Shown here piece by piece: positions 1-6,591 of a stretch of DNA of 64,000 bases (within the stretch, counting starts at the first letter, position 1; every line of letters begins with the position of its first letter). Below the pieces are notes generated by a model, which saw only the letters and a program-made list of their open reading frames with translations, did not search any database and was not told the origin of the DNA. The translations under genes and the position numbers were made by a program. The DNA lies in the NCBI RefSeq assembly GCF_014635245.1, contig NZ_BMCP01000001.1:992001-1056000 (forward strand), written 5' to 3'. This DNA is from Agaricicola taiwanensis. Lineage in GTDB: Bacteria; Pseudomonadota; Alphaproteobacteria; Rhizobiales; Methylopilaceae.

Positions 1-167
1 ATGGTGCCTGGAAACTTCTCTCGCGCATCTTCCCGGAGAACATGGCGAGCCGGAAGCTCTGCGAGCAGCTTGGGTTTCGGGAGGTGGGCATCTACGAAAA
101 GCACGCGCAGCTTGATGGGATCTGGCGCGATGTCGTGATCGTGGAGAAGCTGATCGCCGACGTCTGA
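1..167 (+). CDS. GNAT N-acetyltransferase, C-terminal end (partial)
   Basis: This is the 3' end of a gene that begins before the window. The open frame (codons starting at position 3) gives about 54 residues ending ...DVVIVEKLIADV. The stretch MASRKLCEQLGFREVGIYEK is the usual C-terminal acetyl-CoA-binding part of GNAT enzymes, where N.AS...CE..GFR.VG is typical of the phosphinothricin acetyltransferase (Pat/Bar-like) subgroup. The following IWRDVVIVEK matches the W.D....E. tail of that subgroup. The substrate cannot be known from this fragment; related enzymes acetylate phosphinothricin, methionine sulfone or other small amines in the cytoplasm. Confidence 0.75.
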   Translation, partial: GAWKLLSRIFPENMASRKLCEQLGFREVGIYEKHAQLDGIWRDVVIVEKLIADV

Positions 168-190
168 CGGAAAGGTCGCACCTCCGATCG

Positions 191-216
191 GGAACGACCC
201 CCGGCGCGGAAACGTT
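191..216 (+). promoter_or_regulatory. Candidate EcfG (general stress sigma) promoter
   Basis: GGAAC at 191-195 and CGTT at 213-216 are separated by 17 bp. This matches the known alphaproteobacterial EcfG promoter pattern (GGAAC, 16-18 bp, CGTT). Transcription would start near 222-224, just ahead of the GAGGAG ribosome site at 233-238 and the ATG at 248. That placement also rules out the in-frame TTG at 215 as the start codon. Confidence 0.7.
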
Positions 217-247
217 GACCTCCCGATCAATTGAGGAGATGCGTCTT

Positions 248-412
248 ATGGCCGACAACCACAGCCAGAAGCCCGACCGGGATCAGAACAAGGAGAAGAA
301 CTCCAAGGAGCTCGACAAGGAAGTCAAAGACACCTTCCCGGCGAGCGATCCCCCCAGTTCGACGCAGCCGGGATCAGGCATCACCGGCGCCGAGGATAAA
401 GGCCGGCGCTGA
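248..412 (+). CDS. Small charged stress-type protein with TFPASDPPS motif
   Basis: A 54-residue, very hydrophilic protein rich in Lys, Asp and Glu, with the motif KELDKEVKDTFPASDPPS followed by a Gly/Pro-rich tail. Short proteins with a TFPASDPPS-type motif are common in alphaproteobacteria and have no assigned function. ATG 248 is chosen because GAGGAG at 233-238 sits 9 bases upstream. The longer reading from TTG 215 would start before the predicted transcript. The EcfG-like promoter at 191-216 suggests induction by general stress. Composition and lack of hydrophobic segments suggest a disordered cytoplasmic protein. Confidence 0.7.
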   Translation: MADNHSQKPDRDQNKEKNSKELDKEVKDTFPASDPPSSTQPGSGITGAEDKGRR

Positions 413-515
413 ACTACACCAAGACGTGATGGGGCGGCCTGCGCCGCCTCGCTTTCCGAGCACTGTTTTCGTTCATATATGAGGAAGCGTTCCAGAAACC
501 TTCCTTGCGATCGCA

Positions 516-1265
516 GTGCTGTCTCTTTTCAAAAACGTCCTCCTGTTTCTGACGCTCATCTTCTTTCTGCCACTGGGCTCGCATGCGGCCTGGTGGTGGA
601 ACAGGGGATGGTCGGAACATTGGTCTGGCGCCGACTGGTCTTCGGCAAGGCTTCTCCCGCCGGCCGAAGATGTTGAGGGCGCGACCGTTCACGTCATGGC
701 GGCGCGGGTAGGACGTTGGCGCGGCATCTTCGCTCATCATACCTGGATCGTCATCAAGCCGGCCGATGCGAGCCGTTACACGCGCTATGACGTGGTCGGC
801 TGGGGAGCGCCGGTGCGGACCGACCACCGCGAGGCGGATGCACGATGGTTCGGCAACGATCCGGTGGTCTTGGTGAGCCTGAACGGCGAAGCTGCGGAAA
901 AAGCCATACCTTCCATTCGCCGGGCGGTGGCCGGCTACCCCTTCGCTGGCTCAGGCAGCTACCGCGCCTGGCCCGGCCCCAACTCCAATACTTTCATTGC
1001 CCACGTTGCCCAGGCGGTGCCGGCGCTTGCGCCTGCGCTGCTGCCGACGGCTCTTGGAAAGGATTTTCGCAGCACGGGCTTCTTTGCCGGTTTCGCGCCC
1101 AGCGGACTTGGCATTCAGCTGTCCTATGACGGGCTCTTCGGCGTGACGGTCGGCTGGGTCGAAGGCCTGGAAGTCAACTTCCTCGGCGCAGTCGCTGGCC
1201 TCGATCTAAGGCGTCCTGCGATCAAGCTGCCCGGTTGGGGCCGGATCGGGCTCGCGCCGGCATGA
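516..1265 (+). CDS. DUF3750 family exported or membrane-anchored protein
   Basis: A 249-residue protein with an N-terminal hydrophobic signal or anchor (residues about 5-24, ending in HAA). The body carries the pattern of DUF3750: a VHVMAARVGRWRGIFAHHTW segment near residues 55-75, a GWGAP.R.D segment and a conserved PGPNSNTF motif near residue 155. The start is GTG at 516; there is no strong ribosome site, so the true start is uncertain by a few codons. DUF3750 has no established function. The conserved His, Asn and Ser residues might indicate an enzyme, but that is only a guess. It is followed by tRNA-His on the opposite strand. Confidence 0.7.
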   Translation: MLSLFKNVLLFLTLIFFLPLGSHAAWWWNRGWSEHWSGADWSSARLLPPAEDVEGATVHVMAARVGRWRGIFAHHTWIVIKPADASRYTRYDVVGWGAPVRTDHREADARWFGNDPVVLVSLNGEAAEKAIPSIRRAVAGYPFAGSGSYRAWPGPNSNTFIAHVAQAVPALAPALLPTALGKDFRSTGFFAGFAPSGLGIQLSYDGLFGVTVGWVEGLEVNFLGAVAGLDLRRPAIKLPGWGRIGLAPA

Positions 1266-1301
1266 CGACCGGGCTGTGCGGCTGAAAATCCTGAGAGAGG
1301 T

Positions 1302-1378
1302 TGGTACCACCGCCCCGGCTCGAACGGGGGACCCCTAGATCCACAATCTAGTGCTCTAACCAACTGAGCTACGGCGGC
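1302..1378 (-). tRNA. tRNA-His (GTG anticodon)
   Basis: The minus-strand sequence folds as a standard cloverleaf of 77 nt with encoded CCA. The anticodon stem-loop reads CUAGA UUGUGGA UCUAG with anticodon GUG. The T arm is CCCCG-UUCGAGC-CGGGG. The discriminator base is A73 and position 1 is G (G1-U72). Most bacterial tRNA-His carry G-1:C73. The A73 seen here fits the known alphaproteobacterial clade that lost the G-1 identity element and has a matching divergent HisRS. Confidence 0.93.
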
Positions 1379-1430
1379 CCAATCAGGATGGGGATCATTT
1401 AGGTGAAAATATCGCCGACGGCAAGACCCG

Positions 1431-2363
1431 TCAGGCTGCGTCCGACGAGCGCTCAACGATATCCAGCCCTTCGTCCCAATAAGGTGTCGCGCCGTAGAGG
1501 CCTGCCAGATAATCGATGAAAATACGGACTTTCTGGGCCAGGAAGCGGCGGGTGGGATAGACGGCATGGACGCCGATCCGGCTGGACGCGCGCCAGCTTG
1601 GCAAAACCGCTCTCAGCTTTCCGCTTCGCAATTCGGCTCCCACGTCCCAGGTTGAACGAAGCGCGATGCCCATGCTGGACAGCACCGCTTCCCGCACGAC
1701 CTCGTTGGAATTGGTGCGAAGCGGCCCTTGCGTCTTCAGCGTGACTGGCCCCTCCGGCCCCTCCAGTTTCCAGGGGTCCTGGCTGAGGGCGGCCAACAAG
1801 CGGTGGCGTGACAACTCGTGGATCGTCCGCGGTTCGCCATGTCTTGCAAGATAGTCGGGCGTGGCGCACAGCACGCGGTGCACAGGCGCCAGGCGACGGG
1901 CGACGAAGCTGGAATCGCCGAGGTCGGCGATGCGAAGGGCGAGATCGAAACCATCGCCCACGATGTCCACCAATGCATCCGACAGGTCCAGATGCACGGT
2001 CAATCCAGGGTTCGCCTCAAGGAAAGGCGTCAAATGCGGCGCCACATGCAGCCGCCCGAACGACGTGGGGGCGGAGACTTTCAGCACACCCTGGGCGCTG
2101 GCGGCGCGGCCCGATGCGAAGGCTTCCGCCTCATCGATGGAAGCGAGAATGGCGAGCGCTCTTTCATAGTATCCCTCACCAACGTCGGTGAGCGCGATCT
2201 GACGTGTCGTTCGCTGCAGCAGCCGCACCCCGAGCCGCTCTTCCATGCGCCGGATTCGCTTGGAGACCACAGCGGGCGACAGGCCCATCTCCCGCGCCGC
2301 GGCAGACATCGAGCTCGTGGCCACCACCCGCGCGAAGACCTCCATGTCACCCAGGTGGTTCAT
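1431..2363 (-). CDS. LysR-family transcriptional regulator
   Basis: A 310-residue protein starting MNHLGDMEVFARVV. The N-terminal winged helix-turn-helix (residues about 1-60) has the LysR signature: SMSAAAREMGLSPAVVSKRI, then RLGVRLLQRTTR and LTDVGEGYYERA. The rest is a LysR substrate-binding domain of the subgroup with LRVSAP.SFGR.H..P.L..F....P, close to many 'transcriptional regulator, LysR family' DNA-binding repressors or activators of oxidoreductase genes. An upstream frame extension to 2546 exists, but the ATG at 2363 gives the family length. It is divergent from thiE with a 181-bp intergenic region, though the target need not be thiE. The effector is unknown. Confidence 0.9.
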   Translation of the reverse strand: MNHLGDMEVFARVVATSSMSAAAREMGLSPAVVSKRIRRMEERLGVRLLQRTTRQIALTDVGEGYYERALAILASIDEAEAFASGRAASAQGVLKVSAPTSFGRLHVAPHLTPFLEANPGLTVHLDLSDALVDIVGDGFDLALRIADLGDSSFVARRLAPVHRVLCATPDYLARHGEPRTIHELSRHRLLAALSQDPWKLEGPEGPVTLKTQGPLRTNSNEVVREAVLSSMGIALRSTWDVGAELRSGKLRAVLPSWRASSRIGVHAVYPTRRFLAQKVRIFIDYLAGLYGATPYWDEGLDIVERSSDAA

Positions 2364-2544
2364 TGCGTCACACCTGTGGCTGCCTTCGCTGCCCGCGCCA
2401 CAATCATGGGTTTTCCCGCCTCCTGTCCATTGCTTGCGGATGTGACTATCCCCCACAGGGGCATCTGTGAAGACCCCATCCTCCATATGGATAATACCCA
2501 CAGCCCCGGTTACGGATGAGAGACACGACACATTGGGAGGTTCC

Positions 2545-3180
2545 ATGGCCCGCTCATTTGATCTGTCCGTCTATCTCGTCACCGATCGCAGGCTGTGTGG
2601 TGACCGGGGGATGATCGAGACCGTCCGGCAGGCGGTAGCCGGTGGCGTGACGCTGGTCCAGCTGCGTGATCCCGATGCTTCAACCCGGGAATTGATGGGC
2701 GATGCCAACGCACTTCAGGACATTCTGCGGCCAAAAGCCATTCCGCTCATCATCAACGATCGGGTGGATGTGGCTCTGGCGGTGGATGCCGACGGAGTTC
2801 ACCTTGGCCAGGACGACATGCCCGCAAAGGAGGCCCGCGCCCTTCTGGGCCGGGAGCGCATCGTCGGCCTGTCGGTCGGGACGATGGAGGAACTGCGCGC
2901 CTCCGAGGATAGTCTTCCCTATGTCGATTATGTCGGCATCGGGCCCGTTCGGGGGACCGCCACCAAGCCGGGCGCCGGTCAGGCGATCGGAGCGGAGGGT
3001 TTTCGCGCCGTGCGAGAACGAATTGCTCTTCCCGCTGTGGCCATCGGAGGGCTGAGATCCTCCGATGCCGCGGAGCTTCTGGCAGCCGGCGCCTCCGGCC
3101 TTGCCGTCGTCTCGGCCATCTGCGCCGCTCCTGATGCTGCGGCAGCCGCACGCGCTCTGGCGCAGGCCCTTCGCGGATAA
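2545..3180 (+). CDS. thiE: Thiamine-phosphate synthase
   Basis: A 211-residue TIM-barrel enzyme that joins HMP-pyrophosphate and thiazole phosphate to make thiamine phosphate in the cytoplasm. Seen: VQLRD at 38-42, the ND pair at 71-72, GVHLGQDD at 84-91, and the phosphate loop GIGPVRGTATK at 131-141, followed by AIGG. The usual VQLREK is VQLRDP here, a minor divergence seen in second-type ThiE/TenI-like proteins, so a TenI-like role is a small possibility. ATG 2545 has GGGAGG at 2535-2540. No thiamine riboswitch is seen upstream and no other thi gene is adjacent. Confidence 0.85.
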   Translation: MARSFDLSVYLVTDRRLCGDRGMIETVRQAVAGGVTLVQLRDPDASTRELMGDANALQDILRPKAIPLIINDRVDVALAVDADGVHLGQDDMPAKEARALLGRERIVGLSVGTMEELRASEDSLPYVDYVGIGPVRGTATKPGAGQAIGAEGFRAVRERIALPAVAIGGLRSSDAAELLAAGASGLAVVSAICAAPDAAAAARALAQALRG

Positions 3181-3286
3181 TTTCCATTTTGGAATGAAAA
3201 CTGTGTCTTCTTTCCTTCTTCCGAAATAATGAGAATTGGGCATTCTGCAGGAAACGAAAAATCCGGCGCTGATGGAGGATGTGAAT

Positions 3287-4885
3287 ATGCTGACCAATGT
3301 GACCCTGCCGGCAGGAGTGGCCGTTCACGCAGCCCCGGGCCCGCGCTACGACGAGATCCTGACGCCGGAGGCCTTGGCCTTCGTCGCCGAGCTCCATCGC
3401 CGCTTCGACGGACGCCGCGTTGAACTGCTTGCGGCACGGGATGCGCGCCAGAAGCGCTACGATGCCGGCGAACTTCCGGATTTTCTGCCCGAAACGCGCG
3501 ACATCCGGGAGGGCGACTGGACGATCGCGCCTGTTCCCGCCGATCTTCTCGACCGGCGTGTCGAGATCACCGGGCCGGTGGACCGCAAGATGGTCATCAA
3601 CGCGCTGAACTCAGGCGCGCGCATGTTTATGGCAGACTTTGAGGATGCGACCTCACCCACATGGGACAATATGATCGATGGCCAGATCAACCTGAAGGAT
3701 CGCTGGCACGCGGAATTGACCTATGAGGATCCCGCCTCAGGCAAGAGCTACCGCTTGAGCGAGAACCCGGCGACGCTCCTGGTGCGCGCCCGCGGCTGGC
3801 ACCTGCTGGAAGAACACGTCACCGTCGATGGCGCGCCCATCTCCGGCGGCCTGTTCGACTTCGGGCTCTATGTCTTTCACAATGCCGCAACCGTGGTTGC
3901 GAAGGGTCTCACGCCTGCCTTCTATCTGCCGAAGATGGAGAGCCACCAGGAGGCAAAACTGTGGGATGACGTGTTCTCTCACGCGGAAGGCAAGCTGAGC
4001 CTGCCGCATGGGACATTGAAGGCCACGGTCCTGATCGAAACTTTGCCGGCGACCTTCGAGCTCAACGAGATCCTTTACGCCATGAAGGATCATATCGTCG
4101 CGCTCAACTGCGGACGCTGGGACTATATCTTCTCCTACATCAAGAGGCTGGGGAAGAACCCACGGTTCCTCACTCCCGACCGGGGTTTGATGGGCATGGG
4201 TGCGGCCTTCCTGAGGGCCTACTCCCTGCTCGTGATCGATACCTGCCACCGGCGCGGAGCCTTCGCCATGGGCGGCATGGCCGCGCAGATTCCCAACCGC
4301 AAGGATCCTGAGGCCAATGCGGCGGCGCTCGCCAAAGTGAAGGCGGATAAGGAACGGGAAGCGGGCGATGGTCACGATGGCACATGGGTGGCCCATCCCG
4401 ATCTCGTGCCTGTTGCCATGGAGGTGTTTGATCGGCTGATGCCTGAGGCCAATCAGGTCACACGCCGCCGCGATGACCGGATCACCCGCGACATGCTGCT
4501 GGAGGTACATGAGGGGGAACGCACCGAAGCGGGCCTGCGCGAGAACATTCGCGTCGGTGTTCAATATATCGAGGCTTGGCTGCGCGGGCGGGGCGCCGTG
4601 CCGCTGTACAATCTGATGGAAGATGCGGCGACGGCGGAAATCAGCCGCGCGCAGATCTGGCAGTGGTTGCACCACCGGGCCTCATTGAACGATGGCCGCA
4701 AGGTGACGCCCGATCTCTTCCGCGAGGTCATGGCGGATGAGATGGCGCGGGTGCGGGATGCTCTAGGAGGAGAGGTCTACGATGCCGGTCGTTTCCCGGA
4801 AGCCCTTGAGCTTTTTGCGGAGATGTCGCTGGCCAAGGATTTCGCCGAGTTCCTGACGGTCCCCGCCTATAAGTTGATTAAATAA
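3287..4885 (+). CDS. aceB: Malate synthase A
   Basis: A 532-residue enzyme of the glyoxylate bypass that condenses glyoxylate and acetyl-CoA to malate. The length matches the A-type (about 530 residues), not the 720-residue G-type. Seen: GPVDRKMVINALNSGA near residue 95, MADFEDATSPTW near 113, FYLPKMESHQEAKLW near 210, VLIETLPATFE, and the malate synthase signature NCGRWDYIFS. ATG 3287 is preferred over upstream in-frame starts because GGAGG at 3274-3278 lies 8 bases before it. It stands alone with a 105-bp leader. No isocitrate lyase gene is adjacent. Confidence 0.95.
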   Translation: MLTNVTLPAGVAVHAAPGPRYDEILTPEALAFVAELHRRFDGRRVELLAARDARQKRYDAGELPDFLPETRDIREGDWTIAPVPADLLDRRVEITGPVDRKMVINALNSGARMFMADFEDATSPTWDNMIDGQINLKDRWHAELTYEDPASGKSYRLSENPATLLVRARGWHLLEEHVTVDGAPISGGLFDFGLYVFHNAATVVAKGLTPAFYLPKMESHQEAKLWDDVFSHAEGKLSLPHGTLKATVLIETLPATFELNEILYAMKDHIVALNCGRWDYIFSYIKRLGKNPRFLTPDRGLMGMGAAFLRAYSLLVIDTCHRRGAFAMGGMAAQIPNRKDPEANAAALAKVKADKEREAGDGHDGTWVAHPDLVPVAMEVFDRLMPEANQVTRRRDDRITRDMLLEVHEGERTEAGLRENIRVGVQYIEAWLRGRGAVPLYNLMEDAATAEISRAQIWQWLHHRASLNDGRKVTPDLFREVMADEMARVRDALGGEVYDAGRFPEALELFAEMSLAKDFAEFLTVPAYKLIK

Positions 4886-4996
4886 GGCGCCAAACCCTGG
4901 GTTGTGCTGTTCGGAAGATGTCATTAGACTTTCGTATTTCCGCCGTTCTTGCACAATACACAAAAAACAAGATTCGCCTGCCCAGGGAGATGCGCC

Positions 4997-5344
4997 ATGA
5001 CAGAACAGGAACGCCTGCTGATCGACGCCTTGTTCGATCGGCTCGCGGTAATCGATACCGCGTCGCACGACCGTGAGACTGAGGGCTTTATCCTGGAAAA
5101 GCTGAAGGGAAATCCCAGCCTCGCCTACACCCTTGCGCAGACGGTGCTGATGCAGAATCAGGAGCTCGCCGCGGCTGAAGCGCGGATCGTCAATCTTCAG
5201 GCGGAGCTGGACCGGCAGGACGGCACCTCCAGCCGCCCTTTCAAGCGGGATGATTTACGTGTTGCCGATCATATCGGCCGTACCGATGCCACCGGCTTCC
5301 TTGCCAGTGCAGCAGCCGTGACGCTGGCAGTGACAAGCGTCTGA
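4997..5344 (+). CDS. DUF2076-like small protein
   Basis: A 115-residue protein. The N-terminal part TEQERLLIDALFDRLA, then a helical region with AYTLAQTVLMQNQELAAAEARI and a coiled-coil-like heptad run, is the pattern of DUF2076 (often annotated as a periplasmic ligand-binding sensor protein, without proof). The usual long Pro/Gly-rich centre and C-terminal segment of the family are short here. ATG 4997 follows AGGGAGA. The gene is closed by a strong stem-loop at 5371-5403. No signal peptide is visible, so I infer a cytoplasmic location. Confidence 0.65.
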   Translation: MTEQERLLIDALFDRLAVIDTASHDRETEGFILEKLKGNPSLAYTLAQTVLMQNQELAAAEARIVNLQAELDRQDGTSSRPFKRDDLRVADHIGRTDATGFLASAAAVTLAVTSV

Positions 5345-5370
5345 GGTCCTGGCCCGACGCATCTCGAAAT

Positions 5371-5403
5371 AAAAATGCCCGGCTTGGTGCCGGGCATTTT
5401 TTA
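5371..5403. terminator. Bidirectional intrinsic terminator
   Basis: The 9-bp stem ATGCCCGGC / GCCGGGCAT (5375-5383 and 5389-5397), with loop TTGGT, is flanked by AAAA and TTTTTT. It ends the plus-strand DUF2076-like gene and can also end the minus-strand L,D-transpeptidase, since A and T runs lie on both sides. Confidence 0.88.
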
Positions 5404-5422
5404 TTCGTAACAGTGAAGATTT

Positions 5423-6274
5423 TCAGAGGACTACAACTTTGGTGCCGACACCGACGCGGCCGTAAAGGTCGGTGACATCTTCATTGGTCATCCGGATACA
5501 GCCGGACGAGACCGCTTGGCCGATGGTCCAGGGCTCATTGGAGCCGTGGATCCGATAAAGCGTATTGCCGAGGTAAAGCGCACGCGCGCCCAGCGGATTG
5601 CTCGGACCGCCCGCCATGAACTTCGGCAGGTCCGGCCGGCGTTTCAACATCTCCGCCGGCGGCCGCCAATCCGGCCATTCAGCCTTGCGGGTGATCTTTT
5701 CGGTGCCCTTCCAGCCGAAGCCTTCCTTGCCGACCCCCACGCCGTACCGGATAGCGCGGCCATCCTTCTGAACGAGGTAAAGGTACCGCGTGCCGGTATC
5801 GACAACGATGGTGCCTGGCTCATGCGGGCCGTCGTAGGCGATCTCTGTCCTCTTGAACGCGGGGTCGATTGCCCGGCGCGTGGCGGGCGCCATGAGCGAG
5901 GCTGACTGCGGCCGAGGATGACGCGATACGCGGCGTTCTTCCGGCGGAAGCACCAGCGCGCGTCCGGGGACCGCATAGATGGTGCCGTTGGTGTTGGGTA
6001 CGACATAGGTGCGCCGCTCCGGCCGATAGACCGGCTCGCGTCCCATCACCATGCCTTCGATGAAGCCGCCATTGAAATTGGGCATCTGTCCGGGCGGCGC
6101 ATAGACGGGACGCGGCCTGACGTGCGCCGGCGTGGCATAGACGCGTCCGGAGCCATAGGCGATCTGGGGCGCGCCCTGGGGCGCCACGATGATGGCCGGC
6201 TCCTGATAGGATTGGGCAAAAGCGGGTGCGGCCAGCATGGCCACAGCCGCCGTCAATATGAAGATACGTTTCAT
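5423..6274 (-). CDS. L,D-transpeptidase (YkuD/ErfK family), exported
   Basis: A 283-residue protein with a clear signal peptide (residues 1-20, cut after AFA). A Pro/Tyr/Arg-rich linker follows, to about residue 125, and then a C-terminal YkuD domain. The catalytic region reads YRIHGSNEP...AVSSGCIRM, with Cys259 as nucleophile and the upstream His. YkuD enzymes make 3-3 peptidoglycan crosslinks or attach lipoproteins to peptidoglycan in the periplasm. ATG 6274 is chosen because it begins the signal peptide; the longer frame has no such start. Two close paralogs lie at 54482-55150 and 55338-56009 and share the RYGVGVGKEG, PNPLGARALYL and SSGCIR segments. Confidence 0.92.
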   Translation of the reverse strand: MKRIFILTAAVAMLAAPAFAQSYQEPAIIVAPQGAPQIAYGSGRVYATPAHVRPRPVYAPPGQMPNFNGGFIEGMVMGREPVYRPERRTYVVPNTNGTIYAVPGRALVLPPEERRVSRHPRPQSASLMAPATRRAIDPAFKRTEIAYDGPHEPGTIVVDTGTRYLYLVQKDGRAIRYGVGVGKEGFGWKGTEKITRKAEWPDWRPPAEMLKRRPDLPKFMAGGPSNPLGARALYLGNTLYRIHGSNEPWTIGQAVSSGCIRMTNEDVTDLYGRVGVGTKVVVL

Positions 6275-6591
6275 TGGGTTCAGCACCCCCGACTGACGCG
6301 GCGCGGTCACCGCACTCTACACTTGCCATACCCATGCTGCCGAGGACGGCTACACGATAAACCAAGCCTTAAAGCTCATTGGTAAACATCTTACTGTTCG
6401 GTGATGCTGTGGCGCTACCTCATCTTCGAGTTCTCAGGCTGGTGCCGAATATTAGGTTCTCGCACTTCATTAGCTCACAGAAACATCTCCCCAAAGGTTG
6501 AAAAAACCGCACTGCTACTTGGACGTGTCCTCTGACTGTGCCAGACAGCAATCTCACCACTCTGATCCGAAGTGGCGGAAAGTATGTGCAG
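6275..6591. other. Divergent intergenic region, 317 bp
   Basis: This stretch separates the minus-strand L,D-transpeptidase from the plus-strand membrane fusion gene and is noticeably AT-richer than the surroundings. I see no RNA gene, tandem repeat, clear operator or strong stem-loop. It must carry both promoters, but I cannot place them with confidence. An in-frame GTG at 6538 could lengthen the downstream protein by 18 residues. Confidence 0.5.

Noticed and set aside
2364..2544. Possible thiamine (TPP) riboswitch upstream of thiE
   Set aside because: The conserved CUGAGA-type core and helices are not present in this 181-bp region.
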